From contig CANIFK010000264.1 of NCBI GenBank assembly GCA_947466555.1, forward strand, positions 1-7,177: a DNA stretch of 7,177 bases, in the 5' to 3' direction. The notes beneath the pieces were generated by a model. The model did no database searches and had not been told where the DNA came from. It saw nothing but the letters and a program-made list of their open reading frames with translations. The first letter of the stretch is position 1, and each line of letters begins with the position of its first letter. The position numbers were made by a program, and so were the translations under genes. Source of the stretch: Acidobacteriota bacterium. Lineage in GTDB: Bacteria; Acidobacteriota; Terriglobia; Bryobacterales; Bryobacteraceae. Shown in pieces: positions 1 to 4,452 of the stretch.

Positions 1-574
1 CGGCGAGGGTGGCGGTGCCTTGGGCTTTGGTATCGAACTGCACGCGGTGTCGATTGGTGAGACGGTTGCCGGCGACGCGTACGTCCCATTGCGGGAGGAC
101 GATTTTGAGGCCGGTTTGCTGGTCATCGATGTGCAGCGAGCCGTTGGTGGCGGTGACGGATTGGGCCAGATATTGGAGGGAATCGCCGGAGGCGCTTTGG
201 GATTTGGGGAGATTGGAAAGGCCGTCGGCATTGATGACGAGCCAGAGTTCGGGGTGAAGGAGGGAGCCCGAGGTGATGACGACGTGGCCGCGGAGGAGTT
301 CCCAGAGGGAGAGTTTGAGCGCGACAGATTCGATTTTGGCGAGCGGCGGGAGGGAGGGTTCGGGCGTGACAACGACGCCGTTCATGCTGGCCTGGAGAGA
401 GAGGAGATTGAAGTCGAGGCCGGAAGCTTCCAGGCGGACGCCCTGGGCGGCGAGGGCGCGTTGGAGTTTAGCCAGGGCCAGGCGCTTCATGGGCGGCGTG
501 TGGAGAAGCGCCACGCCGGCGATGACGAGTCCTCCGACCGAGAGGCCGGCGATGCGGATGAACCTGGTTCGCAA
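1..574 (-). CDS. TamB/AsmA-like envelope protein, N-terminal part (cut by window edge)
   Basis: Reading the minus strand from a TTG at 574-572 gives 191 uninterrupted codons to the left edge, so the C-terminus is missing. The protein starts with a short basic stretch (MRTRFIRI) and then one hydrophobic helix at about residues 9-24, a signal anchor that leaves the rest in the periplasm. It continues with segments typical of the AsmA/TamB superfamily: LPPLAKIESVALKLSLWELL (about 75-94), then a PELWLVI strand and the family-like DG-x-SNLP motif (DGLSNLP). Such proteins form long beta-groove bridges between inner and outer membranes that move lipids or help outer-membrane protein assembly; this role is inferred from the family. 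The TTG start is preferred because AAGGA lies 4 bases upstream and the next in-frame ATG (residue 29) would remove the membrane anchor. It lies 14 bases after the TPR gene, suggesting an operon. Codons end mostly in C. A long plus-strand open frame covers the same bases, but its protein resembles nothing I know. Confidence 0.72.
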   Translation of the reverse strand, partial: MRTRFIRIAGLSVGGLVIAGVALLHTPPMKRLALAKLQRALAAQGVRLEASGLDFNLLSLQASMNGVVVTPEPSLPPLAKIESVALKLSLWELLRGHVVITSGSLLHPELWLVINADGLSNLPKSQSASGDSLQYLAQSVTATNGSLHIDDQQTGLKIVLPQWDVRVAGNRLTNRHRVQFDTKAQGTATLA

Positions 575-578
575 AGGG

Positions 579-583
579 TCCTT
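579..583 (-). promoter_or_regulatory. Ribosome binding site for the TTG-started TamB-like gene
   Basis: On the minus strand the bases AAGGA (within AAAAAGGA) lie between the TPR stop codon TAA (591-589) and the TTG at 574, with 4 bases of spacing. This is a little short but is the only purine-rich site near the junction, and it supports the TTG start. Confidence 0.45.
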
Positions 584-588
584 TTTGC

Positions 589-1188
589 TTAGCGGCTGGA
601 CTTCAGGAAGGATCGGACTTTGGCGGCTTCGGGGGCTTTTGGTTCGAGGCGAAGGAAGTTGTTGAAGGATTCGACCATTTTGTCGGGCCGTTTGCTGTTG
701 CTGTAGGCGAGGCCGGCGTAGTAGTAGGCGTAGGCGTTTTCGGCGTCCTGTTTTATCGCGGTTTCGAGTTGGGGAATCGATTCTTTGTACTGTTTCTTGA
801 GGACGGCGAGCATGCCGCGGTAGTAGGGAAGTTCGGCGTGATCGGTTTGTTTGGCGGCGGCGGCGTCTACGAGTTCGGTGGCCTTGTCGTATTGTTTTTC
901 AGAGGCGAAGGCGGCGGCTTGGGCGAGTTGGACATCGGCGGAATCGGGACTGGCGGCGGCGGCCTTTTCGAGAACGGGGAGGGCTTCGTCGGCCTTGCCC
1001 TGGCGGACGAGAGCAAGGCCGAGTACGCGGAGCGCTTCGGTGTTCTGCGGGTCGTCATCGACGACGGCGCGGAGTTCTTTTTCGGCGGCGGCGTAGTCAC
1101 GGGCGCGGAATTTTTCCAGGCCCTGGTTGAGGTCCGCGGCGGCGCATATGCAGGCTACGGCAATCGATAGAATGATTCGAATTCGCAT
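589..1188 (-). CDS. Secreted TPR-repeat protein
   Basis: This is a 199-residue protein made almost entirely of tetratricopeptide repeats. An N-terminal signal peptide is visible (MRIRIILSIAVACICAAADL, basic start then hydrophobic core, likely cut after one of the Ala residues near 16-18), so it should act in the periplasm. It has no lipobox. About five TPR units follow at roughly 20-48, 51-82, 84-115, 117-150 and 151-184, with helix patterns such as ALRVLGLALVRQGKADEAL and AYYYAGLAYSNSKRPDKMVE. TPRs bind other proteins, so this is probably a scaffold or adaptor; the partner cannot be read from the sequence, although the TamB-like protein encoded 14 bases downstream is the obvious candidate. 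The ATG start at 1188-1186 has a strong GGAGG at 1198-1194 with 5-base spacing. It is transcribed divergently from the YihY-type gene. An outer-membrane assembly role like that of BamD is possible but not shown. Confidence 0.88.
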   Translation of the reverse strand: MRIRIILSIAVACICAAADLNQGLEKFRARDYAAAEKELRAVVDDDPQNTEALRVLGLALVRQGKADEALPVLEKAAAASPDSADVQLAQAAAFASEKQYDKATELVDAAAAKQTDHAELPYYRGMLAVLKKQYKESIPQLETAIKQDAENAYAYYYAGLAYSNSKRPDKMVESFNNFLRLEPKAPEAAKVRSFLKSSR

Positions 1189-1292
1189 AGAGTCCTCCGA
1201 CCTACTCTGGATGCGGCACAGAGGGAGTTCGTTTCCTACGCATTTCTAATGAAACAGGATGGTGTGTTTTGCTATCTATTGATGGGGGCGGG
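1189..1292. promoter_or_regulatory. Divergent intergenic region between the TPR and YihY-type genes
   Basis: About 100 bases, or 80 if the upstream TTG start of the YihY-type gene is used, must carry promoters for both divergent genes. It is visibly richer in A+T than its flanks. The only fair -10-like hexamer on the plus strand is TCTAAT at 1245-1250 (5 of 6 matches to TATAAT), and no good -35 sits 16-18 bases ahead of it. On the minus strand I see only the GGAGG ribosome site of the TPR gene. No inverted repeat typical of an operator stands out. The promoters are therefore inferred from gene layout, not read directly. Confidence 0.35.
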
Positions 1293-2144
1293 ATGCGCTT
1301 AGCGAATCTGTGGCCGAGTCTGCAAACAACCGCGGAGAATTGGGTTGCGCACGATGCGCCGCGATTGGGCGCGGCGCTGGCGTTTTATACGATTTTGTCG
1401 ATGTCGCCGCTGGTGCTGCTGGCGGTGGCGATTGCGGCGTTGGTGTTTGACCGGACGTCGGCTCAGAACGAGTTGCTGTACCAGGTGCAGGGGATGGTGG
1501 GGGACCAGGGGCGGCAGTTGGTGGAGGGGATATTGGAGTCGGCGAGGCAGCCGGCGTCGGGAATTTTTGCGTCGACGGTGAGCGTATTGACGCTGCTTTT
1601 TGGGGCTTCTGGCGTGTTTTCCGAGTTGCGGGCGGCGCTGAACCGGATTGCGGGGAGCGGGAACGACCAGACGATGAGTTTTTACCGGATGGTGCGGGAG
1701 AGCCTGTTTTCGTTTGGGATGGTGCTGGCGATTGGATTTTTGTTGATGGTGACGCTGGTTTTTAGCGCGACGCTGGCGGCGATTGGGAGCTTTTGGGGGA
1801 CGTCGTTGCCGGTGCCGGCGGGGGTGCTGGAGGGGTTTAATTTCCTAGTTTCGCTGGTGAGCATTGCGGGGTTGTTTGCGTTGATGTTCCGGTATATTCC
1901 GGATGAGACGGTGCCGTGGCGGGATGTGATGGCGGGGTCGGTGGTGACGGCGTTGTTGTTTACGTTGGGGAAGACGCTGATTGGGTTGTACTTGGGGAAG
2001 GCGAGTGTGGGGTCGGCGTATGGGGCGGCGGGGTCGTTGATGGTGTTGACGGTGTGGGTGTATTACTCGGCGCAGATTTTCTTTTTTGGGGCGGAGTTTA
2101 CGCATGTTTGGGCGCGGGTGAGAAGGGAGGAGGAGGAGGGGTAG
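1293..2144 (+). CDS. yihY: YihY/BrkB-family inner-membrane protein
   Basis: A 283-residue polytopic membrane protein of the YihY/BrkB (UPF0761) family, close to the usual length of about 280-300. Six hydrophobic helices are seen at about 26-52, 91-108, 138-165, 181-202, 211-235 and 243-267, with both termini likely cytoplasmic. Family signatures are present: APRLGAALAFYTILSMSPL (22-40), FGASGVFSELRAALNRI (103-119), the YIPD turn (201-204), and the glycine-rich GSAYGAAGSLMVL leading to the last helix with FFGAEFT (264-270). The C-terminus is a charged tail, RVRREEEEG. The E. coli member was once called RNase BN, but that was an error (the enzyme is ElaC/RNase Z); the true function is unknown, with transport or export suggested. 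The start is uncertain: TTG at 1269 is in frame with AGGA 9 bases upstream and adds 8 residues (MLSIDGGG); I prefer ATG 1293 with a G-rich run ahead of it because family members usually begin near here. Codons end strikingly in G or T, unlike the minus-strand neighbours. Confidence 0.9.
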   Translation: MRLANLWPSLQTTAENWVAHDAPRLGAALAFYTILSMSPLVLLAVAIAALVFDRTSAQNELLYQVQGMVGDQGRQLVEGILESARQPASGIFASTVSVLTLLFGASGVFSELRAALNRIAGSGNDQTMSFYRMVRESLFSFGMVLAIGFLLMVTLVFSATLAAIGSFWGTSLPVPAGVLEGFNFLVSLVSIAGLFALMFRYIPDETVPWRDVMAGSVVTALLFTLGKTLIGLYLGKASVGSAYGAAGSLMVLTVWVYYSAQIFFFGAEFTHVWARVRREEEEG

Positions 2145-2232
2145 TTTGGGCGGGATTTGAAGGGGGGATCGTCTTGGCGATGCCGAGCCGGAAGCCCTCC
2201 TGGGGCGCGAAATGGCAATAGAAAATAGAACA

Positions 2233-2249
2233 GCCCGCCAGAGGCGGGC
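2233..2249 (-). terminator. Hairpin terminator after tRNA-Thr
   Basis: GCCCGCC at 2233-2239 pairs perfectly with GGCGGGC at 2243-2249 across a 3-base loop. On the minus strand it comes 21 bases after the tRNA 3' end and is followed by TGTTCTATTTTC, a U-rich but not pure tract, so it fits an intrinsic terminator for the tRNA (and for mutM read-through). On the plus strand it is 88 bases after the YihY-type stop, with a U-rich stretch only about 10 bases further on, so it may also stop that transcript, less efficiently. Confidence 0.65.
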
Positions 2250-2270
2250 CGGTCGAACTTAAATTTTATC

Positions 2271-2346
2271 TGGAGCCACCCGCGAGAGTCGAACTCGCGA
2301 CATCCTGATTACGAATCAGGTGCTCTACCAACTGAGCTAGGGTGGC
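2271..2346 (-). tRNA. tRNA-Thr (anticodon CGU)
   Basis: The minus strand folds into a full 76-base cloverleaf including an encoded CCA (2273-2271). The acceptor stem GCCACCC/GGGTGGC is a perfect 7 bp; the D arm is GCTC-AGTTGGTA-GAGC; the anticodon arm is CCTGA-TTCGTAA-TCAGG, with CGT (2313-2311) in positions 34-36; the variable loop is 5 bases (ATGTC); and the T arm is GCGAG-TTCGACT-CTCGC. Anticodon CGU reads the threonine codon ACG, a frequent codon in a G+C-rich genome. The discriminator base is U73. It lies 37 bases downstream of the mutM stop on the same strand, has its own promoter, and ends at a hairpin terminator. Confidence 0.97.
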
Positions 2347-2358
2347 CCGAGAGTTTTT

Positions 2359-2387
2359 ATTATACCAAGGTCCGGGCCCGCTGTCAC
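2359..2387 (-). promoter_or_regulatory. Sigma70-type promoter of tRNA-Thr
   Basis: On the minus strand the -35 hexamer GTGACA (2387-2382, 5 of 6 matches to TTGACA) and a perfect -10 TATAAT (2364-2359) are separated by exactly 17 bases (2381-2365). The predicted start is near 2352, a few bases ahead of the mature tRNA end at 2346, so the 5' leader would be very short. The -35 covers the last sense codon and the TGA stop (2386-2384) of mutM, so the promoter is embedded in the end of that gene. The bases between the -10 and the tRNA change from an A run to CTCTCGG. Confidence 0.85.
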
Positions 2388-3160
2388 ATGCGCTGGCACT
2401 TTGGACAGAAATGGGTGCCTCTTTGGGTCACGACTATACGCTGGATTTCGGTTCCGCATGCCCGGCATGGCTCCCCTTCCCTGCCGTAGACCCGGTGGCT
2501 GTCCTGGAAAGATCCTTTGCGGCCTTCCGTATCCACATAGTCCGAGATCGATGATCCGCCGCTCGCTATGGCTTGCTCCAGGATTTCTACAATTTCCCGG
2601 TGGAGGATTTGGGCGCGTTTTTTTGTGATGCCTTCGGCTAACGGGTGGATGCCGGCACGGTGGAGGGCTTCGTCGACGTAGATGTTGCCAAGGCCTCTTA
2701 CGAAGGCTTGGTTTAAGAGAACGGTCTTGATGCGGCCCCGTTTTTCCTGGAGGCGGGCGGCGAAGTCTTGCGCAGATATTTCCAGGGGGTCGGGGCCGAG
2801 GCGGGCTACGTTTTCGGGCAGCGTCTGGCTCCACGCCATCCTGCCGAATTGGCGGATATCGTCGAACAACAGACGACAGCCGGTGAGGACGAATTCGGCG
2901 CGGAGGTACGGAGTGGGGTCGCCATCGATCAGTAGTTTGCCGGTCATCCCGAGATGAATGGCCAGGGTGCCGTGATCGAATTTCAGGAGGATGTGTTTGC
3001 CGTGGCGGGTGACCGATTGCACGGTGTGGCCGGCGAGGTCGGGCTCCGGGGCGCCGCGCATGACTCTCGGGGCGAAGAACTCCGCTGACAGCACTCTGCG
3101 GCCGGTGATTCTTGGCGCGAGCGCGCGGACGATGGTTTCGACTTCGGGTAGTTCGGGCAC
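2384..3160 (-). CDS. mutM: Formamidopyrimidine-DNA glycosylase (Fpg/MutM)
   Basis: A 258-residue base-excision repair enzyme that removes 8-oxoguanine and ring-opened purines and cuts the DNA backbone by beta,delta-elimination. All key features are present: the N-terminal PELPEVET with catalytic Pro2 (exposed after Met removal) and Glu3; the conserved Lys55 in TRHGKHI; the intercalation triad Met72 (HLGMTGK), Arg103 and Phe105 (DIRQFG); Asn159 in the helix-two-turn-helix segment GLGNIY; and a C-terminal zinc finger with Cys232, Cys235, Cys252 and Cys255 carrying the conserved Arg247. The length is slightly below the common 270 or so, with no missing element. The start is GTG (3160-3158), fixed by the invariant PELPEVET and directly abutting the Rieske stop TAA (3163-3161). 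I see no clear Shine-Dalgarno site, so translation is probably coupled to the upstream gene. The stop overlaps the tRNA-Thr promoter. Confidence 0.97.
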   Translation of the reverse strand: MPELPEVETIVRALAPRITGRRVLSAEFFAPRVMRGAPEPDLAGHTVQSVTRHGKHILLKFDHGTLAIHLGMTGKLLIDGDPTPYLRAEFVLTGCRLLFDDIRQFGRMAWSQTLPENVARLGPDPLEISAQDFAARLQEKRGRIKTVLLNQAFVRGLGNIYVDEALHRAGIHPLAEGITKKRAQILHREIVEILEQAIASGGSSISDYVDTEGRKGSFQDSHRVYGREGEPCRACGTEIQRIVVTQRGTHFCPKCQRM

Positions 3161-3475
3161 TTAGAGCGTCGTATCGACGTCGATCAGAACGTCGTCGCCT
3201 TCCACTTTCACCGGATAGCGGCGGACGACGATCTCCGGGTTGAAGTCGCAGGCGCCTGTGGTGCAATCGAACTCCCAGGCGTGCCAGGGGCAGACGACCA
3301 TATTGCCGTGGAGGGCGCCCATAGCCAACGGGCCGCCGCGGTGGGGACAGTGGTTTTCAAGGACGTGGATTTCTCCCGCCACGTTGCAGAGGGCGAACTG
3401 CTGTTCCCCATTGCGGAATTCGAGCAGCGCCCCGGGGGTCAACTTGGCCAGCGACGCGGCCTTCACAAACGCCAT
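3161..3475 (-). CDS. Small Rieske [2Fe-2S] ferredoxin-like protein
   Basis: A 104-residue single-domain Rieske protein like the ferredoxin parts of aromatic-ring dioxygenases or NirD. The cluster motif is intact: CPH (Cys43, His45) and, 16 residues further, CPWH (Cys62, His65), with the glycines of the cluster loop in HRGGPL. No signal peptide or membrane helix is seen, so it should be a soluble cytoplasmic electron carrier. No oxygenase or reductase gene is visible, so its partner is unknown. The start is chosen at ATG 3475 because MAFVKAASLAKL matches the usual family N-terminus. An alternative in-frame ATG at 3493 adds six residues (MVGLFY) and actually has the better ribosome site (GGAG, 8 bases ahead); a longer frame to 3595 has no family support. 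Its stop codon touches the mutM start with zero spacing, suggesting co-translation. It is head to head with the sugar-binding lipoprotein gene. Confidence 0.88.
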   Translation of the reverse strand: MAFVKAASLAKLTPGALLEFRNGEQQFALCNVAGEIHVLENHCPHRGGPLAMGALHGNMVVCPWHAWEFDCTTGACDFNPEIVVRRYPVKVEGDDVLIDVDTTL

Positions 3476-3491
3476 ATAGAATAAACCTACC
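3476..3491. promoter_or_regulatory. 16-base gap between head-to-head start codons
   Basis: Only 16 bases separate the chosen starts of the Rieske gene (minus) and the lipoprotein gene (plus), too few for two promoters and leaders. Each gene's promoter must lie in the other's coding region, or transcription must start at the ATG. On the plus strand TAGAAT (3477-3482, 5 of 6 matches to a -10) lies 9 bases ahead of the lipoprotein ATG, which would give a nearly leaderless mRNA, but no -35 fits at the usual distance. No purine-rich ribosome site precedes that ATG. On the minus strand AGG about 10 bases ahead of the Rieske ATG is a weak site. This is an inference from layout. Confidence 0.3.
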
Positions 3492-4448
3492 ATGCGATTC
3501 GCTCCGGCCCTGTTGCTTCCGCTCCTTCTTCTTTCCGCTTGCCAAAAGACGGACAACAAAGTGATCGGCGTGGTGCCCAAAGGCGCCAACCACATCTTCT
3601 GGCTGACCGTGAAAGCAGGAGCGGAGAAGGCCGCGGGGGAGGCCGGTTATTCGGTGGAATGGAACGCGCCGGCGCTCGAGATTGACGCCAAGCGGCAACA
3701 GGACATTATCGAATCCATGGTGAACCGGAAGCTGGCTGGGATTGCGCTGGCGCCGGTGGATAAGAAAGCCCTCGTCAACATTGTGGATCGCGCGTCCGCG
3801 GCTGGCATCCCGACGGTGATCTACGATTCCGATGTGGACACGGCGAACCGGGTGGCCTACATCGCCACCGATAACAAAGAGGGCGGGCGGATGGCGGCGC
3901 GCCGGGTGGGCGAGGTTTTGGGCGGGAAGGGGAAGGTGGGCGTGATTGGGTTTATGGCGGGCAGCGCATCAACGATGGAGCGGGAGGACGGATTCCTGGA
4001 AGAATTGAAGGCGAAGTTTCCGGGAATTGAGATGGTGGGGTTGCAGTTCGGCATGGCCGACCGGGCGAAGGCGATGGCGGTGACGGAGAACATGATGACG
4101 GCGCATCCGGATTTGGCGGGGCTTTTCGCGGATAACGAGTCGAGCTTGTCCGGGGCGGTGCAGGCGTTGAAGAGCCGGGCGAACAGGAAGATCAAGCTGG
4201 TGGGGTTTGACGCGTCGGACGCGCTGATTGCGGATTTGAAAGAGGGCTGGATTGATTCGCTGGTGCTGCAGGATCCGTTCCGGATGGGGTATGACTCGGT
4301 GAAGGCGATTACCAGGAAGTTGGGTGGGGAGACGGTGGCGGGGCGGCAGGACTTGCCGGCGACTCTGGCGACGCGGGAGGACCTGCAGGCCGGTCGGGTG
4401 GCGAAGCAGTTGTTGCCTGGGTTTGTCCAGGTGAGCGGGGCGCACTAG
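3492..4448 (+). CDS. Sugar-type ABC transporter substrate-binding lipoprotein
   Basis: A 318-residue periplasmic binding protein of the RbsB/Peripla_BP_4 type. It begins with a lipoprotein signal peptide, MRFAPALLLPLLLLSAC, with lipobox LSAC and lipidated Cys17, so it should be membrane-anchored outside the cytoplasm. Two alpha/beta lobes follow. Positions matching the ribose-binding pocket of RbsB can be seen: the KGANHIFW loop (30-37), Asp112 in YDSD, Arg164 in MEREDGF, Asn215 in FADNESS, Asp240 in GFDAS and Gln260 in VLQDP. The ligand is thus probably a monosaccharide or similar polyol, but the aromatic stacking pair of RbsB (Phe-Phe) and the DR pair (here DS) differ, so ribose should not be assumed. 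No ABC permease or ATPase gene is in the window; it is an orphan here. ATG 3492 is set by the signal peptide although no clear ribosome site precedes it. Base use shifts from balanced G/C at the 5' end to G-rich later. Confidence 0.9.
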   Translation: MRFAPALLLPLLLLSACQKTDNKVIGVVPKGANHIFWLTVKAGAEKAAGEAGYSVEWNAPALEIDAKRQQDIIESMVNRKLAGIALAPVDKKALVNIVDRASAAGIPTVIYDSDVDTANRVAYIATDNKEGGRMAARRVGEVLGGKGKVGVIGFMAGSASTMEREDGFLEELKAKFPGIEMVGLQFGMADRAKAMAVTENMMTAHPDLAGLFADNESSLSGAVQALKSRANRKIKLVGFDASDALIADLKEGWIDSLVLQDPFRMGYDSVKAITRKLGGETVAGRQDLPATLATREDLQAGRVAKQLLPGFVQVSGAH

Positions 4449-4452
4449 CGGG

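Noticed and set aside
20..592. A 190-codon plus-strand open frame at the left end
   Set aside because: It resembles no known protein, while the opposite strand encodes a TamB/AsmA-like N-terminus with a membrane anchor and a ribosome site.
769..1170. A 133-codon plus-strand open frame opposite the TPR gene
   Set aside because: Glycine-rich and without family resemblance; the opposite strand has a signal peptide, clear TPR repeats and a strong ribosome site.
1293..2144. Naming the YihY-type gene as ribonuclease BN
   Set aside because: That old label came from a mistaken assignment; RNase BN activity belongs to ElaC/RNase Z, and this protein is a six-helix membrane protein with no nuclease motif.
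2145..2232. A possible small gene or regulatory RNA between the YihY-type gene and the terminator
   Set aside because: No reading frame with a start, ribosome site and family resemblance is present, and no promoter-like pair of hexamers was found in these 88 bases.
2337..3266. A 309-codon minus-strand frame overlapping mutM in another frame
   Set aside because: It is rich in Arg, Pro and His, typical of an out-of-frame reading of G+C-rich coding DNA, and mutM with every catalytic residue occupies the same bases.
3476..3595. N-terminal extension of the Rieske protein to 3595
   Set aside because: The added 40 residues lie antisense to the lipoprotein signal peptide region, match no Rieske family N-terminus, and have no supporting ribosome site at their start.
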